Numbered from the stretch's first letter, positions 10,254 to 19,904 are shown. The stretch: DNA of 64,000 bases from Amycolatopsis camponoti (GCF_902497555.1 NZ_CABVGP010000002.1:2554501-2618500), one strand, 5' to 3'. The notes: generated by a model not told the origin, from the sequence alone. Translations and numbers: made by a program.

Positions 10254-11278
10254 CCACGGTCGACCTCGACGCACTGGTCCTCGCGCTCGATCCGGAGGGC
10301 CGGGGCGGTCGCCACGACATCGACACGTTCGCCACCGAGCTGGGGAAGCTCGCTCCCGGAGCCGAGCCCGCCGACGTCCCCGACCTGGTCCGGGTCACCC
10401 TTGAACGCGGGCGAGAGGCTGGTCTCTGGTCCGTCGCCAAGGCGACGGTCCGGCGCGGGCGCAGCGCGCTGCCCAAGTCCATCCAGCTCATCAGGACGGT
10501 TCCGCCCGGTGATCAGCGGCGTCCGGTCGGCGTACCTCTGCGACCCGAGCTCGCGGGCTGGGCGACTTCGCTCGACCTGCTGCACACCCAGCGAACGGTG
10601 CTGCTCGCCGTCAACGACTGGCTGCGGCGCACGAACGGCGGGCGGGTGGCGGTCATTCCGGCTGCCGAACGTGCGTATGAGGTCCTCGGCAACGAGAAGG
10701 CCTTCGACTCCACACCGCCAGCGGGCGGGGAAACGCTGTGGCGGCCGGGGCGGCTGACGTTCGACCTGCTGCGGTGTGTCCGCGTTCCGACGCCGCTGAC
10801 CTGGGAACCGGCCGTACCGGTCGTCGGCCCGCCCGGTGCGCTGGTCTGCGTGGAGAACCACGCCACGTTCCGGAGCCTGCTCAGGGTGCTTCGGGCGCGA
10901 ACGACGCCGAGGTGGGCGGCGGTGGCCTGGATCCAGGGACGGAACACGGCACCGTTGGCGTCGGTCCCGGAACTGCCGCTCCGGGTGACGCGGTTCGATT
11001 ACCTGGGTGACCTCGACGCCCCGGGCCTCGAGATCGCGGCGGCAGCCTGCGCGGTCGTCAGCCGGTTCGGGATCCCGGCGGGACCGGCAGAGACGCTTTG
11101 GCGCTTGTTGGCGGACCGGCCATCGCGAACCGGCACCGCAGTCGAGCCGGGCCGAGCCCGTGACCTGGCGGAGTGGCTTCCGGAAGCCGTGCGGGATCGG
11201 AGTGTCGAGTTGTTGACCGACGGCCGAGCTATACCACAGGAAGCATTGCGTTTCGATCTTATCGACCGGGCGCTCTGA
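10250..11278 (+). CDS. jetD: Wadjet-like JetD, Toprim-type nuclease (operon 1)
   Basis: This 342-aa protein starts in an ATGA overlap with jetC. The N-terminal 170 residues form a winged-helix/arm region. The C-terminal domain has the DUF2220/Toprim pattern: a catalytic Glu in LVCVENHATF (Glu202) and the DxD pair in YLGDLDAPG (Asp254, Asp256). These are the metal-binding residues expected for the nuclease that cuts plasmid DNA once the SMC motor stalls. All three acidic residues are present, so the enzyme looks active. It closes the operon, and a hairpin at 11,413-11,447 follows. Confidence 0.88.
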   Translation: MTTVDLDALVLALDPEGRGGRHDIDTFATELGKLAPGAEPADVPDLVRVTLERGREAGLWSVAKATVRRGRSALPKSIQLIRTVPPGDQRRPVGVPLRPELAGWATSLDLLHTQRTVLLAVNDWLRRTNGGRVAVIPAAERAYEVLGNEKAFDSTPPAGGETLWRPGRLTFDLLRCVRVPTPLTWEPAVPVVGPPGALVCVENHATFRSLLRVLRARTTPRWAAVAWIQGRNTAPLASVPELPLRVTRFDYLGDLDAPGLEIAAAACAVVSRFGIPAGPAETLWRLLADRPSRTGTAVEPGRARDLAEWLPEAVRDRSVELLTDGRAIPQEALRFDLIDRAL

Positions 11279-11412
11279 CTCTACGCCGGTCGGGTCGCTG
11301 ACGATGGGCTCCTGCGCCGAGGTGCTCAAGGAAACTGACGTGGCGTACGGCGACAGATTGCTGATGAGCTAACGCTGCCTTTGACTGGGGGGTGTTGCTG
11401 TCGGGTACCCGA

Positions 11413-11447
11413 CGAGGGTGGTCCGAACACGTCGAGAACCACCCTCG
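11413..11447. terminator. bidirectional terminator-like hairpin
   Basis: Ten-base arms (CGAGGGTGGT and ACCACCCTCG) are separated by 15 bases. The hairpin sits between the end of jetD-1 and the convergent end of the membrane-protein gene at 11,454, as expected for a shared terminator. There is no U-tract, which is common in actinomycetes. Confidence 0.6.
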
Positions 11448-11453
11448 CCCGGT

Positions 11454-11807
11454 CTAGTTGTCGTCGCTCTTGGTGCGACTAGTCCACCACTTCCTGGCGA
11501 TCGGCCAGGACGCTCCACCGGTTCCCACGACGCCGGCAAGAGTGGCCAGTGTGCCCCAGAATCCGGGGTTGAGCAGTCCGATGAGCAAAAGGGTGCCCGA
11601 AACCAGGAAGGTCAGGATGATGGCGGTGAAGCACAGCGGGATGAGGAGCTTGCGTGCGCGTCGGGTCCGATTGTCGTCGTCGAGGATCCAGCACACCTTG
11701 CTTTGAGGTGGCGCTATCCGTTCAGGCGGTAGGGTTTCTCCGCTGGGGCAGATCGGTGTAGACGAGGGGGTCCCGGTGTCGGGGACGTCGCTGGACAGGG
11801 AATCCAC
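11454..11807 (-). CDS. small two-helix membrane protein, function unknown
   Basis: This 117-aa protein has a GTG start with GGAG eight bases upstream. A Ser/Pro-rich N-terminus of about 45 residues precedes a charged DDDNRTRRARK stretch. Two hydrophobic segments follow (about residues 55-77 and 80-100) and then a short basic tail. No family was recognised. It is convergent with jetD-1 and downstream of the DUF2075 gene on the same strand (118-base gap), so it could be cotranscribed with the latter. Confidence 0.6.
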   Translation of the reverse strand: MDSLSSDVPDTGTPSSTPICPSGETLPPERIAPPQSKVCWILDDDNRTRRARKLLIPLCFTAIILTFLVSGTLLLIGLLNPGFWGTLATLAGVVGTGGASWPIARKWWTSRTKSDDN

Positions 11808-11925
11808 GGGTGTTCTCCAGAACGTGTGAGGGCATGTCCGCGAGGCGGAAGCCCGAAGCCGTTTCTGCGTGATCGGTGCTGCGGTGACGGTTCGTCCGGC
11901 GGTTCCTTTCCGCTGAGAGTGCTGC

Positions 11926-13749
11926 TCAGCGTGCGTTCGACGGAACGATCTGGTGCAGCATCTGCCGCGTTTCGGGGTCCGTCGAGTAGATGATCGTGCC
12001 CTTACGGCTCCGGCTCAGGAGTACGCCGTACGCCCGCCGGATGTGCTTCTCCACGGCGCGGTCGTCGAGACGGCGGAGGCTGGTGTCGTAACTCTCCTCC
12101 GGACGTGCGACCCAGCGATCGGTGCGCCACACCAGGTCGGGCCCGATGATGACGCCGGTCCAGGCGAATTCGAAGCCTTGGACGTTGTGGACCGAGCCGA
12201 TCTGTCCGAACCCCGCTGGATCACTTGCCCAGAGGGTGCCCGACGGCGCACCGTGCACCCCACGGTCGCCCTTGACACTCCAGGGCCGCGCCCAGTCGCC
12301 GATCCGGATGTCGAGCGGTAGGTCCTCGCCAGGCTTGGCCTCGTGCCACGGCCAGCACAGTCCCGCCACGATTCGAGCGGTGCCGTCGCTTGCCCGTTCC
12401 CTGATCCGGGCTTCGAGGTCGTGTGGTGTGTCGGCGACCTCGACGGTGAACTCCCGGCCGCCGGTCCAGATCGGAGGTGTGCGCCGTTCTCCGTCCAGCA
12501 ACCGGCTTGTCCACTCGAGATACTCGCTGCTTCCGTCCACCCCGAACTGCGTGTCGAGTGTGATGCGGCGGACGGTGCGGCCGTTGTCCGCCGCGGCGGA
12601 CGCGATCAGCTCTTCCGTGCCGATCTCCCCGGGGCGCAGCGCCTGTTCCGGGTCGAGGAAGAACACCGACACCTTGGCCGCTTGGATTAGTTCGACGACT
12701 TGCGGAACTCCGGTTCGCCGGTCCCGTGGTGTGTAGCGGTTCGCCGAGCTGCCTCGGATGCGTTGTGCTTCGTCGCAGATCAGGACGTCGAGGCCACAGG
12801 GCACTGCCCCCGTGTAGTTGTTGAAGTACGTGAAGAGGCTGCGCACCTTGGTGCCGGGGTTCCCGGTGCCGACCACTTTGCGCCAGGTCGATGTCGCCGG
12901 GCGCGACCCGGTGGCATGGTTGACCGAGTACCCGCGTCGGTCGAGTTCCGCGACCAGGGAGGTGGCGATCGCGCTCTTGCCGGTGGCCGGTGGCCCGGTG
13001 ACGATCAGGGTCTCGTTCGTGCCGCGTTCAGCCGCCTTGAGGACAGTGGAGCGCGCCAGTTCCTGGTTGCCGAGGAACACGAACTCGTCGGGATTCTTGA
13101 ATTCGTTCGCTGCCGCGACCAGAAGGGGGCGCGGCTCGCTCACTGCCGTCGAGGTGAGCGCTCCGACGGCGCGCCGGTCCGGATCCGGCGCGAGCTGGGA
13201 GCGGAGGAAAACGGCCATCGCTTCCCGGCTCTCGGGGGTAAAGACCCGGGTGCCTTCAGGGCTCACGAAGTCGAATAGGGAAGCCACGTCCGCGTCGCTG
13301 GCTTGCGGAAACCAGACCAGCCCGCTAATCGGGTGATCCCGAGTGACCGCGCGCTCGCGGAGGTAGGCGATCATCTTGTCGAGCTGGACCACGGGGTGGA
13401 GCGTGCGGTGCCGGCTCGTGGAGCCCGTCGCAACAGCGAGGCCGGAGGGTTCCAGTCGTGCCGCATCCCAGCCCTTGAGCTCGACCGCGACGTAGGATGG
13501 TTCCCTGCTCTCAGGGTGGATGCCCGCCAGGATCAGGTCGAACTCGGCGCTCGAATAAGGAAGACGGAAGCCGATCAGTGCATCGATCTCACCAAGCCCG
13601 ACTTCGGTGAGCTCCGCAGCGAACGATCGGACGTAAGGGCCTGATCGGGTGCTTGCTGTGGGGTCGACGGCCAGCTCCGCCAGGAGCTGCGCCGAAACGC
13701 CGGGGTCCGCCTTGACGACGGGCTCGGCGCCGGGACGTTCGTGCGTCAC
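11926..13749 (-). CDS. DUF2075/Schlafen-3-like ATPase with PD-(D/E)XK-like N-terminus
   Basis: This is about 607 aa from a GTG preceded by GGAG; an ATG at 13,821 is an alternative. The N-terminal 200 residues contain FDLILAG (Asp71) and VAVELKGW (Glu90, Lys92), a PD-(D/E)XK-like active site. The second part is a superfamily-1 helicase-like domain of the DUF2075 type, with Walker A GPPATGKSA (Lys258), Walker B LICDEAQRIR (Asp326), and later motifs with the QxFEF block (NVQGFEFAWTGVIIG) and LLSRSRKG. A fused nuclease-helicase would act on nucleic acids, and such proteins are frequent in defence islands. Its placement beside a Wadjet-like operon fits, though a direct functional link is unproven. 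Confidence 0.8.
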   Translation of the reverse strand: MTHERPGAEPVVKADPGVSAQLLAELAVDPTASTRSGPYVRSFAAELTEVGLGEIDALIGFRLPYSSAEFDLILAGIHPESREPSYVAVELKGWDAARLEPSGLAVATGSTSRHRTLHPVVQLDKMIAYLRERAVTRDHPISGLVWFPQASDADVASLFDFVSPEGTRVFTPESREAMAVFLRSQLAPDPDRRAVGALTSTAVSEPRPLLVAAANEFKNPDEFVFLGNQELARSTVLKAAERGTNETLIVTGPPATGKSAIATSLVAELDRRGYSVNHATGSRPATSTWRKVVGTGNPGTKVRSLFTYFNNYTGAVPCGLDVLICDEAQRIRGSSANRYTPRDRRTGVPQVVELIQAAKVSVFFLDPEQALRPGEIGTEELIASAAADNGRTVRRITLDTQFGVDGSSEYLEWTSRLLDGERRTPPIWTGGREFTVEVADTPHDLEARIRERASDGTARIVAGLCWPWHEAKPGEDLPLDIRIGDWARPWSVKGDRGVHGAPSGTLWASDPAGFGQIGSVHNVQGFEFAWTGVIIGPDLVWRTDRWVARPEESYDTSLRRLDDRAVEKHIRRAYGVLLSRSRKGTIIYSTDPETRQMLHQIVPSNAR

Positions 13750-14275
13750 GGTGTCTCCATACAGGTTGGCGTGTCCGCTCGCGGAAGCCAGATGGTTGTA
13801 TGCCTGGCCGGACTGTACCACTGGATGCAGGAAAGTTTGCGCTTCAAGACCTTGCCCACGTCTCCGACGTCCACTGGCAAGCTGCTATGTCCACGCTTAC
13901 GGCGGCCGGATCTTGCTGGTCGGCGGCGCTGACGGCCGATTCGCCGATCTTTCTGCCAGGGGCGAGTCGAAGTGCCGGTTTGGGATGGGTGGCCGGTGGC
14001 GACCAACTTCACCGACGTCGCCATTGACCAGGGGTTCGACCTTGGACTTCGCGGACGAGCGGTTGCCGCTAGCCGACCTGTCGGGCTGGGACGCTGGACT
14101 CGCTACCTGCCCGGCCTCAACCCTGCGGCGGGCCCGTGTCGCGCGTCATGGCTCGCTGGGCACGTTCCTAATGCAGCCGACCTGCTGCACGACTTGAAGA
14201 GGCGAGGGCGATCGCCTGTTGAGGTGATCTGGTGAAGCGGCCTGCCAGCGTACCGGCTCACTCGATCGACGGTTA
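13750..14275. other. intergenic region, no supported gene
   Basis: Open frames exist on both strands, but none has a recognisable domain or a good ribosome-binding site. A frame ending at 14,235 (LHDLKRRGRSPVEVIW) could be the tail of a lost gene. The DUF2075 promoter must lie at its left end. Confidence 0.4.
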
Positions 14276-14340
14276 CGGCAACTGCAGGTCGGCGGCGAAC
14301 TTTAGTGTGGGGTTGTAGATCAACTCGGTCCTCGGACACT
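14276..14340 (-). repeat. recurring coding tag, copy A (abuts intact recombinase)
   Basis: Read leftwards this encodes IYNPTLKFAADLQLP and a stop. It is closely related to the tags at 39,455-39,520, 58,527-58,600 and 63,938-64,000. Differences fall largely at third codon positions, so it derives from coding DNA. It meets the recombinase stop at TGGGGTAATTGAGTGTCCGAG. An extra base compared with copy B breaks the frame between VSE and the tag. Confidence 0.7.
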
Positions 14341-14343
14341 CAA

Positions 14344-15789
14344 TTACCCCATGGAGCCGCGCATCGCGGCTGGGTCAGAGTAGCAGCAGCTGGTCGCCGG
14401 CGGTCTCGTCTGTGGTGGTAAGTGCGCGTGGTGGACTGCATGCCTGACTTCTCGAGTCGGGCCGCCGCACATGATCGTCAGGTTGTTCGATCTTAGGTAG
14501 TCAGCGATCGCCGCCCCATTGGTACCGTCAATCTCGACGAATCGCGCGCGGAGATCGTTGAGTAGGTGGTCTTCGCGGGCGTAGACGTTTTTGGCGAGCT
14601 CTGGTGGGCGGTTGCGGGCGCTGGTGTGGCCGTGGCGGCAGCGGTAGCCGGGGCGGCCGTTCACCCAGTGTGAGTCCATCCTGCGGCCGCACAGTTGACA
14701 TTGCACGAGGCCGGCCAGCACGTACGTCCTGGTGCCGCCGTACTTGGTGGGTCGGGCCGCGCGCATGCCCTGGATCTCCAGGAACGTCGTCTCGTCCACG
14801 AGAGCAGGATGCGTCACCTTCTCTGACCTCGCCCAACCTCGTGCCGCCGACGGTCGCGTGGGAACACCGTGGTGGGCCGGCCCGGTTGTTCTGGCGCCGT
14901 GCCGGTTCCACACCTGCCGTCCGGTGTAGCGAGGATTCTCGAGGATCCCGACCACCGTCCGGACGATCCACTCGTGCCCCGTTCGGTGGCGGTTGCGGTC
15001 GCGGTCTGCGCTTGAGGGGCACGGGATGCCACGGTCGTTCAACTCCCGCGCGATCCCGGCCACGCTGCGTCCGGTTGCTCGCTGCCGGAAGATCCACCTT
15101 ACCCATGGTGCGGTGGCCGGGTCGGGTTCGAGGCGGTGCAGGCGGCGGCCCCAGCTCGCGTGGGTCCGGTTGGGGTGGGGGCCGGCGTCGGCGAGGCGGT
15201 AGCCGTAGGGTGGCCGGCCGCCGAGGAACCTGCCCTGTACACGGGCCTGGGTGTGCATCGCGGCCAGCACCCGGCGCCGGGCTCGCAGTATCTCGCGACG
15301 TGACTGGGAACCGAGCAGCAGCATCAGCGCCTGGTGCACCGGGTCGTCAAGGTTCACCGGACCGCCCGCCTCGGGCAGCCACAGCTGAACACCCTGCTCC
15401 CGGAGCGCGGTCAGCACGGCGTCGAACTGGTCCCCGTAGAACGCTCGCTCGTATTCTCCGACCACGACAGCATCGAACGGATGGTTCGGGTTCTCCGCTG
15501 CTGCGATCAGCCGTGCCGCGGCCGGCCGTTCACGCCAGGGCAGCCGACGCGAACACCCTTCGTCGAAGTACTCCGCCACGATCACGCCGTGCCGACGGAT
15601 CGTCTCCTCGGCGACCTCCCGCTGCCACCCCAACGAGGTCGTCCGGTCCTGGAACTCGACCGTGGACATCCGTCCGTAGAACGCGAACTTCAGCCCGTGA
15701 CCTTCGACGGTTCGCTGGCGAAGTCGGGCGCCAGCCCGACGTGGAGACATCGCGTCTGTAGGAGTAGCTGGCCGGGTAGGACTGGGCAT
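14344..15789 (-). CDS. serine recombinase, intact
   Basis: This 481-aa site-specific recombinase has a resolvase catalytic domain with nucleophile Ser42 (FYGRMST) and the EYERAF arginine region. A recombinase domain follows (RPPYGY, then RYTGRQVWN) and a zinc ribbon (CQLCGRRMDSH, then YRCRHG). It is the closest intact relative of the two frameshifted copies at 0.4 and 39.6 kb and shows what they lost. The C-terminus runs into the att-like sequence (GSMG then TAA), directly joined to tag A. It probably excises or integrates the flanking island. A shorter start at the second Met (MSPRRAG) is possible. Confidence 0.9.
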   Translation of the reverse strand: MPSPTRPATPTDAMSPRRAGARLRQRTVEGHGLKFAFYGRMSTVEFQDRTTSLGWQREVAEETIRRHGVIVAEYFDEGCSRRLPWRERPAAARLIAAAENPNHPFDAVVVGEYERAFYGDQFDAVLTALREQGVQLWLPEAGGPVNLDDPVHQALMLLLGSQSRREILRARRRVLAAMHTQARVQGRFLGGRPPYGYRLADAGPHPNRTHASWGRRLHRLEPDPATAPWVRWIFRQRATGRSVAGIARELNDRGIPCPSSADRDRNRHRTGHEWIVRTVVGILENPRYTGRQVWNRHGARTTGPAHHGVPTRPSAARGWARSEKVTHPALVDETTFLEIQGMRAARPTKYGGTRTYVLAGLVQCQLCGRRMDSHWVNGRPGYRCRHGHTSARNRPPELAKNVYAREDHLLNDLRARFVEIDGTNGAAIADYLRSNNLTIMCGGPTREVRHAVHHAHLPPQTRPPATSCCYSDPAAMRGSMG

Positions 15790-15962
15790 GGTGAACCTCG
15801 GGGCTGAGGCGAATTCGGGTCGAGGACGGAACGCAGTCGCCTGGCACTGATGACGAGGCTGGGTCTGATCTGCACTCGAATGGCCGCATTCCCGCCCGTA
15901 TCACCCGTGTTGCAGTGCAGGTGGTCGACCTTTGTCCTGGGTAGCCGTCGGGGAGGCGTCGG

Positions 15963-16699
15963 ATGTCGACCTTGGTGCTCTACACGTCGCGGAATCGGCC
16001 GCTCGACCTGGCCAAGCTCACCGAACGTCACTTCGCGCTGATCAGCTTGCTGCAATACAAGATCAAGCACGGCGACCGGATCTTGCTCTGTCAGCGGCTT
16101 CGCCCGAAGATGACGGAGCCGAGATATTCGTCCGGCTGAAGAAGAGACGCTACGCTGCGGTGCACATCCGAGGACGCGAGTACACGCAAACCCACGAGAT
16201 CTCCATGGAGTCGTCGGAGCATCGACGACAGAAGGACTACTGGCAGCGGGCTGCAGAGGATGCCGGTTACCGAACGTCGCAGGAGGTGCGAACCGGGGCG
16301 GGCATGATCCTTGACGTGGCGATCGACGCCCACGCCGAACGGGGCATCGAGGTCCAGCATTCGGATCTGCAATCCCGGCTGGTCAAGTCGTGGACTACAA
16401 GGTCTTTCCGTGCCGGTTGGCTGTCGGTCTGGTTCCTGGACTCCGACCGGACACCGCCATGGTTCCACGCCGAATGCTCAGCAGTCGTCGCCTATCCTGC
16501 AGCGTGGCAGATGGCTGCGGAGCACGTGGTGCGGCTGATAATGCCCGGGTGGCCGAACGGCCGTAAGAACGTAAACGTCGTGATCGGTAGAGGCATCGCG
16601 GGATCCGGGCGAGCTTGTCGGCGTCTGCCCCGGGCCGGGCCGCACGGCCTCGGCTGGAACCGGCGGTCGCACCGGAGTAAACGAGAGTATGTTGGATAG
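15963..16699 (+). pseudogene. CoiA-like nuclease gene, frameshifted
   Basis: An N-terminal segment starting at 15,963 (MSTLVLYTSRNRPLDL, continuing to KHGDRILLCQ) stops at about 16,140. The continuation lies in another frame from about 16,095 (ASPEDDGAEIFVRLKKRRYA). The second part has the CoiA-type restriction-fold signature: a GAGMILDVAID stretch followed by GIEVQHSDL (Asp and Glu-x-Gln) and a later LSVWFLDSD. Together they give a protein of about 240 aa broken by one frameshift. CoiA-like proteins assist DNA uptake/recombination in Firmicutes; in actinobacteria the role is unknown. Confidence 0.65.
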
Positions 16700-16724
16700 G
16701 CATTCCTTCGAGAAAGGTATGATC

Positions 16725-16994
16725 ATGCCCGTCTTCTTGATCGAACGCCGGTACGTTGACCAATTTGAGGCCACAGCCGAAATCGCCGACGAGGTCAACC
16801 GGATCAATGGTGAGGAGGGAGTGCAGTGGCTGTATTCGTTCCTGTCCAAGGACAAACGCAAGAGTTACTGCTTGTACGACGCTCCCACCGAGGAAGCCAT
16901 CCTGCAGGCTGCGCGGCGGGCCGGGCTGCCCGCGGACGTGATCATCGAGGTGTCTGACAAGGTTTCCCCCGACGGCTCGTTGAGCCCGCTTTGA
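16725..16994 (+). CDS. DUF4242 (SCO4226-like) small protein
   Basis: This is an 89-aa alpha/beta ferredoxin-like protein. The ATG at 16,725 is favoured because AAAGG lies seven bases upstream; ATG 16,719 would sit on top of the site. The sequence VFLIERRYVDQF, then WLYSFLSKDKRKSYCLYDAP, then EAILQAARRAGLPADVI is characteristic of DUF4242. The characterised relative SCO4226 of Streptomyces binds nickel. It is convergent with the LAL regulator, with six bases between the stops. Confidence 0.85.
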   Translation: MPVFLIERRYVDQFEATAEIADEVNRINGEEGVQWLYSFLSKDKRKSYCLYDAPTEEAILQAARRAGLPADVIIEVSDKVSPDGSLSPL

Positions 16995-17000
16995 TGCCTG

Positions 17001-19904
17001 CTATGTGACGAGGCCACGGGCCGCCGCGTAGATCGCCGCCTGGGTGCGGTTGGCCGAGCCGGTCTTCAGCAGGATGCTCCGCACGTGGTTGGCCGCGGTG
17101 TTTTCGCTGATCACCAGCCGATCCGCGATCTGCCGGTTGCTCAGTCCGTCGGCCACCAGGGCGAGTACGGTCATCTCCCGGGCGGTCAGCCCGTCGGGGA
17201 GCGGTGGGCGCGGGGAACCGGCCGGGGATTCGAGCAGCCGCCGGACGCGGGTCAGGCCGAATCGCTCGGCCAGTGCCTGTGCTCGCTCGATCTCCTCCTG
17301 TGCCGGTGTCCGGGCTCCGCGTCGTCGCTCGTGGGTGATGCTCGCCGCGAGGGTTTGTGCCTGGTGTATTGGCGCTCCGGTCCGGATGTCCAATTGCAGT
17401 GCGGAGGTGAAGCACTCCTCCGGCGTGCCGACGCCGAGTAGTGAGTCGATCGAACCCAGGTACCGGTCGGCACTTCCGAACAGGGCGTTGAACTCGCCGG
17501 TGATCAGGTTGATTCCCGCGAACTCGGCCATCAGCGGGCGCAGCCGGCGCGCCGTGGCCTCGTCCTTCAGGAACAGTGCCGCCTCGACCATGAACGTCAG
17601 GACGCCGGGCCACTGCGAAGTGTCGTGGTAGGAGGGCAAGTCGTCGTCCAGGAGCCAGTGCAGCAACCGGGCCGTCGGCTTGGTGAGTTCCAATTCGGTG
17701 TAGAGGGCGAGGAGGCCGGGCGGCCAGCGCTCGGCGGGGTCTTCGTCGCCCGTGATCAACGACCGGATCTTCTCGAGCGCCCCGGTTTCCCGGCGGATCA
17801 TGTACATCTGCAGGCCGTTGGACCCCTCGGTATCCTTTCCGAGTGAAACACCGAATTCGCGCAGGGATGCGCAGGTCCGTTCCGCAGAGCCGAAGTTGCC
17901 GGCGATGAAATGCTGGCCGTAATCCACGCACTCGGCGAGATAATCGAAATGTTCCTGCCCCGTCAAGCTCGCTGCACGACGGAGGTCGGCCTTGGCGGCG
18001 CTCAAGGCGCCCGGTTCGCCCAACGTGTAGGCGTCGAGCCCGCGGAACAGCGCCGCGGGTCCGAGGTCGTACACGCTGTGGCTTCGCTTGGCGATGTCGC
18101 ACAGTTCAGTGGCGCGGTCGAACGTGACACGGCGCTGGAGCGACGGTACGCGGATCGCCGTGACATTCGCCTGGAGCACGGCCGCAAGGAGGCCGTCGTC
18201 GTCGAGGGCACGGGCGAGCGCAACCGCCTCGTCGAGCACCGAGTCGGCTTCGTCGAGGCGACCGGAATACGACAGCGCCCGGCCGAAGCTGGCGAGAGCG
18301 CGGACGTAGGCTGCGTCGGTCGGGTCGTGTTTCATCGAACGCAGTCCGGCGGTGAGCAACTCGACCGCCCGGTGCCCGGGGCGGCCGTCCCGGAAAGCGG
18401 CACTCTCGTAGCCAATCGCGGCGCGCACCCTCGCGCCAGGCTCGCCGGTGGTACTCACGTGCTCGTCGAGCTCGCGGGCCCGCGCGAAGTCCGCCCCGAG
18501 GAAGTAACTGCGCGCGGCCGCCAGCCGGAGGTCGTCTCTTTCGGTGGCGTCAGCGGACAGAGTCGCGGCGCGGTCGAACAAGCCGGCCGCATCCGCGTGC
18601 GCGAGCATCCGGTCGGCCTGCCGAGCTGCCGCGCTCAGGTAGTGGACGGCTTTCTCCGCGAGTCCCAGTGCCTGAGCGGCGGCGTAGTGGTGGGCGAGCC
18701 GCTGCACCCGACGGTCGGCCGCGGGGAACCGGCGTTCGATGACATCGGCCATCCGGGCATGAGCAAGCATCCGGCGTGACGGCGAGGTCAGGTCGAGTAC
18801 AGCCTGCCGGGCGAGCGAATGCGGGAACCGGAAAGCTTCGGCGGCACCCCCCTCGTGTTCGATCACACCGAGCGCGACCGCGTCGTCGAGCGCGGTCAGC
18901 ACGACGTCCGCACCCGATTCGTTCGCGGCCAGCAGAATCGCTGTCTCGAACGTGTCACCGAGCACCGCGGCCACCTCGAGTACCCGGCGGGCGTCCACCG
19001 CCAGCCGGTCCAGCCGGATCCGGAACGTGTCCCGAACCGACTCCGGCGCCACCAGGTTCGCCGGATCGACCGCCGCTGAGCCGCTCCTCGTGGTCAAATC
19101 ACGCCACAGTTCGCGCAGGAAGAACGGATTTCCGCCCGTTTGTTCGCGCAGCACCACGGCGAGCTGCCGTGCCTGGCGCGTCGGCACGTCGGCTTCGCGG
19201 ACCAGGTAGTTTGCGATGTCGTCGACGGTCAGCGGCGCGAGGTCGAGCCGACGGACGCCGCTGAGACGGTAGAGCGGCGTGATGGTCTTGGCGAACGACG
19301 GGGCCCGGTCGGTGTCCGTCGTGCGATGCGTGGCGAGCAGCAGGATCGGGCAGTCAGCCGTGCGTTCCACCAAGTAGGCGACCAGTTGCAGGGCGGGCTC
19401 CCCGGCCCAGTGCAGGTCATCGAGGGTCAGCACGAGCGGTCCTGCCGCGGCCACCGCGCGAAATGCGTCCAGTGCGGCGTCGTAGAGCTCACGGTGGTGC
19501 TCCGGCTGCTTGGTGACGCTTCGATCACCTCTTCCCGTCAGCGCCATCAGGCGTTCGGCCAGCTGGAGTTCCCCGGCGCCACCGGGCACCTCCTGACTCG
19601 CCAAGGCGGACAGGATGGCTTCGATCGGCTCCGTGAACGGCTGGTACGGCAGCCCCAGGTCGGCGATGCAAGTGCCGGCCAGCACGGTGGCTCCGTGCTG
19701 GTAGAGCGTCGTGGCGACCTCGACGAGCAGACGGGACTTGCCGGCCCCGGGCTCGCCGCCCACGAACACCACCTGGCGAGAACCGGCGGTGGCCGCCGCC
19801 CAGACGTCTTCGAACACGGACAGTTCCCGGGCACGACCGACGAAAGCCGGGCGAGCCGCTCCCCTCCAGCCCGGCGGCAGCGGTGGGCGAGCCCAGCTGA
19901 CCAT
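17001..19904 (-). CDS. LAL-type LuxR transcriptional regulator
   Basis: This 967-aa protein has an N-terminal AAA/STAND ATPase domain with Walker A GGEPGAGKSRLL and Walker B LVLTLDDLHWAG. A long helical/TPR-like middle follows, then a C-terminal LuxR HTH (LTAREMTVLALVADGLSNRQIADRL, ISENTAANHV; the final 65 residues). Such large ATP-binding LuxR regulators activate catabolic or secondary-metabolite genes on sensing a ligand. The start at 19,904 (MVSWARPP) fits the usual length before FVGRARE; an ATG at 19,949 is an alternative. A perfect dyad at 20,036-20,055 lies 130 bases upstream and could be its operator or that of the divergent gene. Confidence 0.9.
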   Translation of the reverse strand: MVSWARPPLPPGWRGAARPAFVGRARELSVFEDVWAAATAGSRQVVFVGGEPGAGKSRLLVEVATTLYQHGATVLAGTCIADLGLPYQPFTEPIEAILSALASQEVPGGAGELQLAERLMALTGRGDRSVTKQPEHHRELYDAALDAFRAVAAAGPLVLTLDDLHWAGEPALQLVAYLVERTADCPILLLATHRTTDTDRAPSFAKTITPLYRLSGVRRLDLAPLTVDDIANYLVREADVPTRQARQLAVVLREQTGGNPFFLRELWRDLTTRSGSAAVDPANLVAPESVRDTFRIRLDRLAVDARRVLEVAAVLGDTFETAILLAANESGADVVLTALDDAVALGVIEHEGGAAEAFRFPHSLARQAVLDLTSPSRRMLAHARMADVIERRFPAADRRVQRLAHHYAAAQALGLAEKAVHYLSAAARQADRMLAHADAAGLFDRAATLSADATERDDLRLAAARSYFLGADFARARELDEHVSTTGEPGARVRAAIGYESAAFRDGRPGHRAVELLTAGLRSMKHDPTDAAYVRALASFGRALSYSGRLDEADSVLDEAVALARALDDDGLLAAVLQANVTAIRVPSLQRRVTFDRATELCDIAKRSHSVYDLGPAALFRGLDAYTLGEPGALSAAKADLRRAASLTGQEHFDYLAECVDYGQHFIAGNFGSAERTCASLREFGVSLGKDTEGSNGLQMYMIRRETGALEKIRSLITGDEDPAERWPPGLLALYTELELTKPTARLLHWLLDDDLPSYHDTSQWPGVLTFMVEAALFLKDEATARRLRPLMAEFAGINLITGEFNALFGSADRYLGSIDSLLGVGTPEECFTSALQLDIRTGAPIHQAQTLAASITHERRRGARTPAQEEIERAQALAERFGLTRVRRLLESPAGSPRPPLPDGLTAREMTVLALVADGLSNRQIADRLVISENTAANHVRSILLKTGSANRTQAAIYAAARGLVT

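Noticed and set aside
9608..11329. Antisense frame of about 570 codons across jetC-1/jetD-1
   Set aside because: Low-complexity Arg/Pro/Ala-rich translation opposite two well-supported genes.
15932..16100. N-terminal extension MSWVAVGEASDVDLG in frame with the CoiA-like segment
   Set aside because: The overlapping frame from 15,963 (LDLAKLTERHFALISLLQ) looks far more protein-like, so the extension is an artefact of the frameshift.
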